Assembly: GCA_934438075.1 (NCBI GenBank)
Contig: CAKSBF010000001.1
Coordinates: 248,001 to 312,000 of the forward strand
Direction of reading: 5' to 3'
Origin: an uncultured Clostridia bacterium
Lineage (GTDB): Bacteria; Bacillota; Clostridia; UBA1381; UBA9506
DNA: 64,000 nucleotides
Below, piece by piece: positions 16,418 to 23,379 of this stretch (the first letter of the stretch is position 1; each line of letters begins with the position of its first letter). The notes under the pieces were generated by a model that was given only the letters and a program-made list of their open reading frames with translations, made no database searches and was not told the DNA's origin. The position numbers were made by a program, and so were the translations under genes.

Positions 16418-16438
16418 CACAAACTACCTGCCATACCT

Positions 16439-17266
16439 TTATTCTTCTGCCGGCGACAACGCAACCATCTCTCCCATGAGTTTCTTCTGAGCAGCAGCGT
16501 CTAAGTCACTGATTGCGGAATTAATCTTATCCTTTAAATCAGAACCCTTCTTTACACCAACTGCTATGCTGACGTCGTCGTCCTCCACTTTAAAACCTGT
16601 CTTATTGTTTTCCAGCGGGATGTAATCATAGTTCGCATCCTCGCACACTGCCATAGCTGTCGGCTCTTCAGCAACATAACCCTCTATGGTACCTGCTTTC
16701 AGCGCAATCAGCATGGTCGAAAAATCAGCCATTTCACTTGCCTGCGCCTCTGTCTGCCCTGTCAGTGCATCCAGATGGAAGGTTCCGGACTGTGCCGCAA
16801 TCTTTTTGCCCTTCAAATCGGCAATGGTTTTTACATCCGTCAAATTTTCCTTTTTCTTTACAATAACCAGGTTAGAAGTATAATAATTGTTGGAAAAATC
16901 AATTTTTTCACGTCTGTCTGCCGTCGGGCTCATACCGGCGATAATCATATCAAGCTTGCCGGACTGCACCCCCGGAATCAGGCTGTCCCACTCGTAAGAA
17001 TAAATTTCAAGCTTTTTGCCGAGCGCGTCAGCAATTTTCTGCGCAACCTGAACGTCATAACCATTGGTGTACATATTGTCCACATTGGAAATCGTTACGG
17101 CGCCGTTCGTATCATCCGGCTGCGACCAGTTATACGGAGCATAGTTACACTCCATACCAACACGCAAAACATCATCATTGCCGGCATCATTTTTCTGTTT
17201 GGAACCGCAGCCCGCCAGACCGATAAGCACGGACATGGCAAGCAGGATTGAAATAATTTTTTTCAT
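16439..17266 (-). CDS. Amino-acid ABC transporter substrate-binding lipoprotein (probable lysine)
   Basis: Periplasmic-binding-protein-type lipoprotein, 275 residues, tethered to the outer face of the membrane. Signal peptide with lipobox LAGC (Cys20), then a PBP type II (family 3) fold. Ligand-site segments are visible as ECNYAPYNW, GYDVQVAQKIADALG, IIAGMSPTADRREKIDFS and the hinge region AAQSGTFHLD. SPTxxRxxxxDFS is characteristic of amino-acid binders, where the arginine pairs with the ligand carboxylate. First structural gene after the lysine riboswitch. ATG at 17266 with AAGGTGGT upstream. Confidence 0.95.
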   Translation of the reverse strand: MKKIISILLAMSVLIGLAGCGSKQKNDAGNDDVLRVGMECNYAPYNWSQPDDTNGAVTISNVDNMYTNGYDVQVAQKIADALGKKLEIYSYEWDSLIPGVQSGKLDMIIAGMSPTADRREKIDFSNNYYTSNLVIVKKKENLTDVKTIADLKGKKIAAQSGTFHLDALTGQTEAQASEMADFSTMLIALKAGTIEGYVAEEPTAMAVCEDANYDYIPLENNKTGFKVEDDDVSIAVGVKKGSDLKDKINSAISDLDAAAQKKLMGEMVALSPAEE

Positions 17267-17335
17267 CTGTCTTTACCACCTTTTAAAAATAATTTAATAA
17301 TGTTACTATCGTTTCAGGCATAATCCTGAAAAATA

Positions 17336-17378
17336 CAAAAAAGCCGCGGACGCTAAATAGTTTAACGTACACGGCTCT
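17336..17378 (-). terminator. Expression-platform terminator of the lysine riboswitch
   Basis: On the minus strand AGCCGTG...CGCGGCT forms a hairpin (17342-17376) followed by six T, 70 bp before the binding-protein start. Located just after the aptamer, it fits the terminator that lysine-bound L-box aptamers permit to form. Confidence 0.85.
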
Positions 17379-17403
17379 GTAAACAAACCAAAATACTGCA
17401 AAA

Positions 17404-17570
17404 CTACGATAGCGCTTCACACATGTGACAGTCTGCAGCATATTCTCCTGCAGCCCAACATGCGGTTTTAGACAATAAACCGTATGTTTCGGCGATATTT
17501 CCTTTCCGTCAGCTCCGATTGTCCGTCGTACAAGCCAACGTACTGATAAATACCGCGCCTCTACCATTAG
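17404..17570 (-). ncRNA. Lysine riboswitch (L-box)
   Basis: The minus-strand leader of the ABC operon carries the conserved L-box blocks in order: GGTAGAGGCGC at the 5' side of P1/P2, GGAAATATCGCCGAAAC (around 17486-17503), TTGGGCTGCAG, GACTGTCAC and the closing GCGCTATC (17408-17415) that re-forms P1. These match the aptamer known from lysC leaders. A terminator follows at 17336-17378, so the predicted control is premature termination when lysine is plentiful. This assigns lysine, or possibly lysine plus other cationic amino acids, as the cargo of the downstream transporter. Confidence 0.92.
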
Positions 17571-17600
17571 TTAATTTTCAAAATACTATACCCTTTTTTC

Positions 17601-17629
17601 ATTTTCTCATATTTTATGATAAATGTCAA
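17601..17629 (-). promoter_or_regulatory. Promoter of the lysine riboswitch-ABC operon
   Basis: Minus-strand consensus TTGACA (17624-17629), 17-bp spacer, weak -10 GAAAAT (17601-17606). Transcription would start about 25 bp before the aptamer. Confidence 0.65.
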
Positions 17630-17742
17630 CACTTTTTTCATTATTTCCGCGATTAATTTTTTCATATTCCGCCCGGGCGAAACAAACGCGGTAAAATGAA
17701 CACATTGTACCTGTTTCCGACCGCGCACGATGTCACCTTAAA

Positions 17743-20088
17743 CTAGATCAGCCACATCCTCTGTGCTGCCGTTTTTGCTTCACTGCGGCGTTTCACACCA
17801 AGCTTTTGTAAAATGTGACTGACATGGCTCTTCACCGTTGCGAGTTTAATACCTAAAATTTCCCCTATCTCCGCATTGCTTTTATCAGCACACACCAGCC
17901 GTAAAACCTGCATTTCCGCCTCTGTCAGTCTTTCCGCGGGACAATTTGCCGGCCTCAAGAAATCCGGATAATACACCGCCTGTTCTCTCACCGCCCCCGT
18001 GACCTTGTCCAGAAACGACTTGTTCCCGTTCCATCCGCATTCGCGAAGCAACGGCAAAACCATAATACCATATTCGCTTATAGTCCGAACAAAATGATAT
18101 TTCCCCGCTATATCAAGCGCCGCGCACATGTCATCTTTCCATACCGCATTGCCGCTGCGGTACTTTGCTGCCGCCGCCAATACTTTTAAATGTATCATAT
18201 CAATATAACGATCGCACGCTGCAAAGTATGGCTCCAGCGGCGCAAGCGTCAGAAGGGCCGCCTCATTATCGCCGTGCACAAGCTCTACCATTGCCTGCGT
18301 CAGATATTGATATCGTTTCATTGTCCTCATAGTCACCGTATCCCTCGGCGCATGGTCACAATACCATTCGTCCGCGAAAATCATATCGTTCATCCGCAGC
18401 GCAATCCGACAGAGCAACGCATCAATGTTTGGCATAAAGCGGAGCAGACCTCTGCCCGAAAACCTGTCTTGCAAGGCAAGAACCGTTCGCTTTGCATCCT
18501 CCGCTCTGCCCCTGTCTATCTGACTTCTCGCGAGCAAACCGACCAGCGCAAACTCAATATCCGGTGTACCTTTGCTCTGAATCTCGCTGATCTTAGAAGC
18601 CAGCGTCAAAACCCGGCTGGAAACGTCTTCCCCCTTTTCAAACTTACTCTCTGCAACCGCACAATCCGGAAGCCCTACTCCATCCCTCCCAAGTATGACC
18701 TCTACAGGCAGCCGCATAGTCGCATAAAGCAAATCATCTTTTTTGCTCCATTCCGAGAAATCCTTGCCGCCGTTCATAATACTCGGGAGCGTACTGGTAA
18801 CAGAAAAAGGCGGAAGTTTTATTTCTTTGGCTGTAATAAGCCGAAATGCGGTTGTTATGGTTTTTAACATGCCGGAGACGCCCCTCTGCGGAAGCGCAAT
18901 ATCGAGATATGTCAAACGGCTTCTCGCCTCTCTGCCTGCCGCATCGGACTTATCACGCACAGCCGCAAATTTTGCAAGCTCTTTGTACCATTTTTCAGAA
19001 CTGTCATAATCCGCATGAAGTGCGCACAGCATGCTCATCCCCTGCATCAACGAAGGACTGGTTTTTATCTGTTGATCTGACAGCGAGAAGAAATATGATT
19101 CCATTTCCTCATAATGGCCCATCCCGGGATGAAGGGCCGCGCTCTTAATTAAAAGTTCTGACACCTTGCCCATCTCACCGCCGCGGGAATAATACTCCAA
19201 AGCCTTGCCGTAATTTTCATGCAGTTCATAATACAATCCACCCCGGCTGAAAAGAGCCTTTTGCTGCTCATCCGTATATTCGCGCTGCTGCTCCCACATT
19301 AAAAATCTGCGGAATATCGGCCAAAAGCAAAAAGTATCAAGTTCCTCCATTTGCAGCATGCTGGAATTTTGTTGAATGTACATCAAATAATCGCCGGCAC
19401 GACTGTCACCGCTTACCATTTTTGCAAGCTCTGTCCCAAACTGCTCAAACGGTGCCAGATCTAACAAAAACCGACGCAGTGGCAGCTCAAAGCGGCGGTA
19501 AATGGCTTCTTCATAATATATAAAAATTTCACGGACAATTTTCTCGGAAAGAACGTTATTATACTCCGCCCCATCGCGCATATATCTCGTAAGGATAGAC
19601 AACGCCAGAGGATAGCCCATCGTACCGCGAAGTATTTTCGTCAATTCAGTCTCGGACAGCACAATACCGCAGTCCGAGAACAGCTGCGCCGTTAAATCCC
19701 GGTCAAAAAACATTTCTTTTGTATCTACCGTGATCATCAGCCCCGAAAACCGAAACGGTATCAGCCAGCCGGGCGCAAGACCGCGGCTCAGAAATACAAA
19801 TCTTTTTTGAGGATTTTCCCGGATAAAATCACATAAAAGCTGCTGTCTGTCCTGTTCCTGCAACAACTGCAGATTATCAACCAGCAAAACATCATATGAC
19901 TCAGACAAAGCCGCAAAATTCAGTTTTTCTGCCGAACATTCATAAAAGCGTTTGTTTTTTAAAAGCTCTCTTGCCACCGTTGTTTTCCCAAACCCGCACG
20001 GTGCACAAAACAAAAGAATACGCCCGTATTCCATCATATAGCGAAATTTTTCTTCTGTAGCAGAATGAATAAATACCTTACCATTCAA
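17743..20088 (-). CDS. MalT-like LuxR family transcriptional regulator
   Basis: Large (781-residue) signal-transduction ATPase of the MalT/STAND type. An N-terminal P-loop FCAPCGFGKTT (about 27-37) and Walker B VLLVDNLQLL (about 65-75) are followed by a winged-helix/arm region and a long alpha-helical, TPR-like sensor (about 270-690). A C-terminal LuxR helix-turn-helix (LTEAEMQVLRLV...NAEIGEILGI...TVKSHVSHILQKLGV) occupies the last 65 residues. In this class an inducer bound by the sensor domain allows ATP-driven oligomerisation and promoter activation. TTG at 20088 is chosen because GGAGG is 7 bases upstream; another TTG at 20124 has no ribosome binding site. No obvious target operon adjoins it. 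Confidence 0.88.
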   Translation of the reverse strand: MNGKVFIHSATEEKFRYMMEYGRILLFCAPCGFGKTTVARELLKNKRFYECSAEKLNFAALSESYDVLLVDNLQLLQEQDRQQLLCDFIRENPQKRFVFLSRGLAPGWLIPFRFSGLMITVDTKEMFFDRDLTAQLFSDCGIVLSETELTKILRGTMGYPLALSILTRYMRDGAEYNNVLSEKIVREIFIYYEEAIYRRFELPLRRFLLDLAPFEQFGTELAKMVSGDSRAGDYLMYIQQNSSMLQMEELDTFCFWPIFRRFLMWEQQREYTDEQQKALFSRGGLYYELHENYGKALEYYSRGGEMGKVSELLIKSAALHPGMGHYEEMESYFFSLSDQQIKTSPSLMQGMSMLCALHADYDSSEKWYKELAKFAAVRDKSDAAGREARSRLTYLDIALPQRGVSGMLKTITTAFRLITAKEIKLPPFSVTSTLPSIMNGGKDFSEWSKKDDLLYATMRLPVEVILGRDGVGLPDCAVAESKFEKGEDVSSRVLTLASKISEIQSKGTPDIEFALVGLLARSQIDRGRAEDAKRTVLALQDRFSGRGLLRFMPNIDALLCRIALRMNDMIFADEWYCDHAPRDTVTMRTMKRYQYLTQAMVELVHGDNEAALLTLAPLEPYFAACDRYIDMIHLKVLAAAAKYRSGNAVWKDDMCAALDIAGKYHFVRTISEYGIMVLPLLRECGWNGNKSFLDKVTGAVREQAVYYPDFLRPANCPAERLTEAEMQVLRLVCADKSNAEIGEILGIKLATVKSHVSHILQKLGVKRRSEAKTAAQRMWLI

Positions 20089-20145
20089 GCCATTTCCTCC
20101 TCTCTCCGAAACGATGCTCCGCAAAGCCTTTCCGAAACCGACCTC

Positions 20146-20916
20146 TTATTTTGTAACGGTAAAAAACAGCCTCGGAAATTTAAAAATAATCTTTCCGCTT
20201 TTCTGAACAGGATATGTCTCCTTTACCCGTTTTAAAAATTCGCACAAAAACTTTTCCCTGTCCTTCGATGATAGCTGAGCCAGATAAGGTCTTAGCCCTG
20301 TTCCCTGATACCATTCCGAGATGCTCTGATAGGAGGGCATAGAAAAAAAGTAAGTAATCTCCCAGATTCTGAAATTATCGGATAGTTCTGACAAAACATC
20401 GAAATATTCTTGTTCCGTAAGATTGTTATAAGCTCTCCGGAAGGAAATTTTACTACACCATGCTTCTGTTTCGACAATAGAACGCATGATTCTGTGAACA
20501 GGGTGTTTCGACTGCTGCGGTATCTGAACCGCAAGCACCCCTCTATCATTCAACAGCGCAAATAACCCCTTTAACAGTTCGGGATGATTGGGTATCCACT
20601 GGAGACACGCATTTGAAAATATAACATCATAATGCCCGTCAATTTTATCAAGCTCCTTTTCAACATCAAGCTTTTTAAACACAATACCGGGATTGTTTTT
20701 TCTCGCAGCCGCAAGCATATCCTCCGAATTGTCTATGCCGACAATTTCTGCATTGGGATATTTTTCTGCTAAAACAGCGGTACTGTTTCCTATTCCGCAG
20801 CCTATATCAATCACTTTACGGACATCATCGTGCACAATTGCATTTGCCAGATCGACAGCCGGCAATGTACGTTCCTTTTCAAATTTCCCATACTGTTCTG
20901 CACTCCAATCAAACAT
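20146..20916 (-). CDS. SAM-dependent methyltransferase, trans-aconitate 2-methyltransferase-like
   Basis: Cytosolic class I methyltransferase of 256 residues. Motif I VIDIGCGIGNST (about 34-45) binds S-adenosylmethionine, with the acidic residue at the end of the second strand in IVGIDNSEDM, and VIFSNACLQWIPNH follows. The N-terminus MFDWSAEQYGKFEKERTLPA and the overall length match Tam, which methylates trans-aconitate. Substrate specificity cannot be confirmed from sequence. ATG at 20916 with GAGGTG upstream; a reading five codons longer is less likely. It lies 57 bp upstream of the LuxR-type gene on the same strand and could be co-transcribed with it. Confidence 0.85.
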   Translation of the reverse strand: MFDWSAEQYGKFEKERTLPAVDLANAIVHDDVRKVIDIGCGIGNSTAVLAEKYPNAEIVGIDNSEDMLAAARKNNPGIVFKKLDVEKELDKIDGHYDVIFSNACLQWIPNHPELLKGLFALLNDRGVLAVQIPQQSKHPVHRIMRSIVETEAWCSKISFRRAYNNLTEQEYFDVLSELSDNFRIWEITYFFSMPSYQSISEWYQGTGLRPYLAQLSSKDREKFLCEFLKRVKETYPVQKSGKIIFKFPRLFFTVTK

Positions 20917-20965
20917 AAAAAAACACCTCACCGTTTAATGATTTTCCCACACCCGCCAAGTACAT

Positions 20966-21508
20966 CTATATCTCTTTTGACAGAAAGCAACCCTTTTCAT
21001 GGGAATTGATAGCACCAATCGCCTGCAAATAAGAATAAATGATAGTTGTACCAACAAATTTCATTCCTTTTTTCTTCAAATCAGCCGAAATGCGATCTGA
21101 CAACACAGAGTCCGTCAATCCCCTCTCATATATAATTTCCCCGTCGGTAAAGGTTTTCAGATACTCATAAAATGAGCCGTACTCGTCCTTGATTTTCCTG
21201 AATATTTTTGCATTTTGAATACTTGCCTCAATTTTTCGTTTGTTTCGGATGATTCCTTCATTTTTGAGCAGTTCTTCTACTTTTTCCCCATCATAAGCGC
21301 ACACGGTATCTAAGTCAAAATCATCATAGGCAGCTCGAAAATTTCCTCTTTTGTTCAGAACACATTCCCAAGACAAGCCCGCCTGAAACGACTCCAGCAC
21401 AAGCATCTCAAACAGGTAGGGATCATCAAACCTCGGCACACCCCACTCTGTATCGTGATATTGCACATATTCCGGATTCTTTAAGTTGCACCATTGGCAT
21501 CTCTTCAT
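20966..21508 (-). CDS. tag: DNA-3-methyladenine glycosylase I (Tag)
   Basis: Base-excision repair enzyme removing 3-methyladenine from alkylated DNA, 180 residues. The zinc site is visible at both ends: C4 in RCQWC and H18 in YHDTEWG near the N-terminus, and a histidine and cysteine in NSHEKGCF near the C-terminus. GLSWECVLNKR and GIIRNKRKIEA segments are characteristic of the family. The start ATG overlaps the stop of the upstream ogt gene by 4 bp, so the two alkylation-repair genes are translationally coupled. Confidence 0.95.
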   Translation of the reverse strand: MKRCQWCNLKNPEYVQYHDTEWGVPRFDDPYLFEMLVLESFQAGLSWECVLNKRGNFRAAYDDFDLDTVCAYDGEKVEELLKNEGIIRNKRKIEASIQNAKIFRKIKDEYGSFYEYLKTFTDGEIIYERGLTDSVLSDRISADLKKKGMKFVGTTIIYSYLQAIGAINSHEKGCFLSKEI

Positions 21509-22044
21509 AACGCTGTCCCCTTTTTCGGAACAATAAATTTGCTCATGTCATTTCCCTCCAGCTCCAAAAGTTTCGCCTTATTTCGAATACCGCCGCCATA
21601 TTCCGTTAAGCTGCCGCCGCTTCCCACGACCCTATGGCAGGGGATTATAATACAAACAGGGTTAAAGCCAACTGCGCCTCCCACCGCCTGCGCCGACATC
21701 TTTTCAAGCCCTCTTTTATGCGCAAGCTGTCTTGCAATATCGCGATAGGTGACGGTTTGACCATAAGGAATCGTATTCATAATATCAATGACCTGCCAGC
21801 GAAACGTTGTCAAAGCCGACACCCGATATTCCGGTGTAAAGTCGGGAATTTTTCCGCTGAAATATAAATCCAGCCATTTGATAGTATCTTGAAAGACGGG
21901 GAGTATTTTTTCTTCGCAATCGGCGCTCAGTTTAGAAATATCACGCGAATCTTCAAAGCAAAGCGCCGTCAAATATTCCCCGTCACTGTTCATAATCATA
22001 TTGTCATATCCGTCCGGGGTTTGATAAGTATATTGATAAGCCAC
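21505..22044 (-). CDS. ogt: Methylated-DNA--protein-cysteine methyltransferase
   Basis: Suicide repair protein that transfers the methyl group of O6-methylguanine to its own cysteine. The active site IIPCHRVVGSGGSLTEYGGG is intact, with the helix-turn-helix arginine region PYGQTVTYRDIAR upstream. About 179 residues from a GTG at 22044. That start is preferred because the promoter -10 box lies at 22074-22079, so the earlier GTG at 22083 would be untranscribed; the ribosome binding site AGCAGGGA is only moderate. Forms an operon with tag directed at alkylation damage. Confidence 0.93.
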   Translation of the reverse strand: MAYQYTYQTPDGYDNMIMNSDGEYLTALCFEDSRDISKLSADCEEKILPVFQDTIKWLDLYFSGKIPDFTPEYRVSALTTFRWQVIDIMNTIPYGQTVTYRDIARQLAHKRGLEKMSAQAVGGAVGFNPVCIIIPCHRVVGSGGSLTEYGGGIRNKAKLLELEGNDMSKFIVPKKGTAL

Positions 22045-22073
22045 ATCATTTCCCTGCTTTCTGTTTTTTCTTA

Positions 22074-22102
22074 ATTGTATCACAAATTCAAAAAAAGAAC
22101 AA
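22074..22102 (-). promoter_or_regulatory. Promoter of the ogt-tag operon
   Basis: Minus-strand TTGTTC (22097-22102) and TACAAT (22074-22079) with a 17-bp spacer, about 30 bp before the chosen ogt start. It diverges from the integrase gene. Confidence 0.65.
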
Positions 22103-22211
22103 TCATTCTGTTTGCTTTTTCATATTCTGTATACAAAAAAATACAAATTTCCCGGGCAAGCCTTATAAATATATAGAATCGTGATAAAATATACCGAAAG
22201 GAGTTGGTCAT

Positions 22212-23051
22212 ATGAAAAAAATAACAAATGAACGAATAGCAAACTTTAAAGAATATTTAATGGAGGAAGAAAAATCGGCAGCAACCTTCGAAAAATACAT
22301 TCGCGATATTTTAGCGTTTATGAAATGGCTGCACGGAAAATCCGTAGAAAAATCTGTTGTTTTGGAATATAAGCAGAAGTTAATCGGGGATTATGCACCG
22401 TCAAGCGTAAACTCCATTCTCTCCTCTCTTAACAGTTTTTTTATGTTTAACAAATGGTTTGACTGCAAAGTAAAAGCCATAAAAATTCAAAAGCAGATAT
22501 TTGCAAACGAGGACCGAGAGCTGAGCAAGGCAGAATATGAACGCCTGCTCTCTGCGGCAAAAAGCAGAAACTGCGAACAATTATACCTTTTGATGCAAAC
22601 CATATGCGCCTGCGGTATCAGAGTGTCAGAACTGCAATATATCACCGTTGAAAGTCTGCGCTTAAGAAAGGCGCAAATAAACCTGAAAGGAAAAATGAGG
22701 GTTGTCATGCTGCCGGGCAAGCTATGCAAAATGCTTTTAAAATTTTCCAAGAAGAAAAAAATATCGAGCGGCAGTGTTTTTGTCACCAAAAACGGAAACC
22801 CACTCGACAGATCCAATATATGGCGCATGATGAAATCGTTATGCAAATATGCCGACGTAGCGCATCACAAAGTATTTCCCCACAACCTCAGACATTTATT
22901 CGCGAGAACCTTTTACATGCTGCAAAAAGACATCGTCCGCCTCGCAGACATTTTGGGACACGCAAACATAAACACAACTCGTATCTACACCATGGAGACA
23001 GGTGCAACACACCGCCGGCAGATTCAAAATCTTGGGCTATTGAGGTGCTGA
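22212..23051 (+). CDS. Tyrosine recombinase (site-specific integrase), probable inversion enzyme
   Basis: Site-specific tyrosine recombinase of 279 residues with an N-terminal SAM-like core-binding domain (about 8-90) and a catalytic domain carrying the full set R137 (CGIRVSEL), K161, H224 and R227 (PHNLRHLF), H250 (LGHANINTT) and nucleophile Y259. XerC/D-sized, with no phage or transposon genes around it. Its stop codon lies 29 bp before a palindromic site, and a second site with inverted core lies 250 bp further, so it most likely flips the intervening promoter segment. ATG at 22212 with AAAGGAG upstream. The gene is outside the invertible segment, so its expression should not change on inversion. 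Confidence 0.93.
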   Translation: MKKITNERIANFKEYLMEEEKSAATFEKYIRDILAFMKWLHGKSVEKSVVLEYKQKLIGDYAPSSVNSILSSLNSFFMFNKWFDCKVKAIKIQKQIFANEDRELSKAEYERLLSAAKSRNCEQLYLLMQTICACGIRVSELQYITVESLRLRKAQINLKGKMRVVMLPGKLCKMLLKFSKKKKISSGSVFVTKNGNPLDRSNIWRMMKSLCKYADVAHHKVFPHNLRHLFARTFYMLQKDIVRLADILGHANINTTRIYTMETGATHRRQIQNLGLLRC

Positions 23052-23079
23052 AAAAACTTGCCGCCAATTTAACAAAAAA

Positions 23080-23103
23080 ACCACATAATGCAGATTATGT
23101 GGT
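23080..23103. repeat. Recombination site A, 10-bp arms with core GCAG
   Basis: Arms ACCACATAAT (23080-23089) and ATTATGTGGT (23094-23103) flank the asymmetric core GCAG at 23090-23093. The whole site is the reverse complement of the central 24 bp of site B. On the minus strand the hairpin is followed by TTTTTTTGTT (23071-23080), so the site also has the form of an intrinsic terminator for leftward transcription. Confidence 0.9.
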
Positions 23104-23139
23104 GAAATTTTGAAAAAGTAATACATAAATTACATTAAA

Positions 23140-23168
23140 ATTATACCATGTTTTCATAAAATTGTCAA
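23140..23168 (-). promoter_or_regulatory. Consensus promoter inside the invertible segment, facing left
   Basis: Perfect sigma-A hexamers on the minus strand: TTGACA (23163-23168) and TATAAT (23140-23145) with 17-bp spacing. It is the strongest promoter in the window by match to consensus. In the present orientation its transcript would run about 30 nt into site A, which looks like a terminator in that direction. Confidence 0.93.
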
Positions 23169-23277
23169 TTATTTGCGAAAAGGTAGTTATTTTAAAGAAT
23201 TTACGCCCATAATGAACAAAACCAATAACAATTTTTCTAAAGTTTCGGCTCTCAAATTATATCAATATACACTATAA

Positions 23278-23310
23278 ACATCCCGTTCTTTAAAACGGGT
23301 GTTTTATTTT
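23278..23310 (+). terminator. Intrinsic terminator inside the invertible segment, facing right
   Basis: CCCGTT (23282-23287), loop CTTTAA, AACGGG (23294-23299), extended by ACA/TGT around a bulge and followed by GTTTTATTTT. It would stop read-through from the recombinase gene before the helicase while the segment is in this orientation. Confidence 0.8.
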
Positions 23311-23318
23311 GCAATTTT

Positions 23319-23366
23319 CTTTTACGTTTGACCACATAATCTGCATTATGTGGTCAAACGTAAAAG
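23319..23366. repeat. Recombination site B, 22-bp perfect arms with core CTGC
   Basis: Arms 23319-23340 and 23345-23366 are exact reverse complements around the core CTGC (23341-23344). The inner 24 bp equal the reverse complement of site A. The right arm runs into the ribosome binding site AAAGGAGG of the helicase gene. No T-run follows on the plus strand, so unlike site A it should not terminate rightward transcription. Confidence 0.9.
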
Positions 23367-23379
23367 GAGGCGGCTTTCT

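Larger units (their letters stand above)
23090..23344. other. Predicted invertible promoter segment (phase-variation switch)
   Basis: Segment between the cores of sites A and B. It holds a leftward consensus promoter (23140-23168) and a rightward terminator (23278-23310), and no gene. Because the sites are inverted relative to each other, recombination would flip the segment about its centre (23217). The promoter would then lie at about 23266-23294 facing right, with predicted transcription start near 23301 and the helicase start codon at 23380. As sequenced, the downstream locus has no promoter facing it and is shielded by the terminator, which reads as the OFF state. Confidence 0.85.

Noticed and set aside
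17283..17567. 94-codon minus-strand frame upstream of the binding-protein gene
   Set aside because: It coincides with the lysine riboswitch and its terminator, which explain the sequence conservation; no ribosome binding site at its start.
17404..17570. T-box leader for the amino-acid transporter
   Set aside because: The TGGNACCGCG element is absent, whereas the ordered lysine-riboswitch core blocks are present.
22212..23366. Integrative element or prophage end
   Set aside because: The recombinase has no phage, conjugation or transposition genes near it, no tRNA target, and the two sites are inverted rather than direct repeats, which favours inversion over integration.
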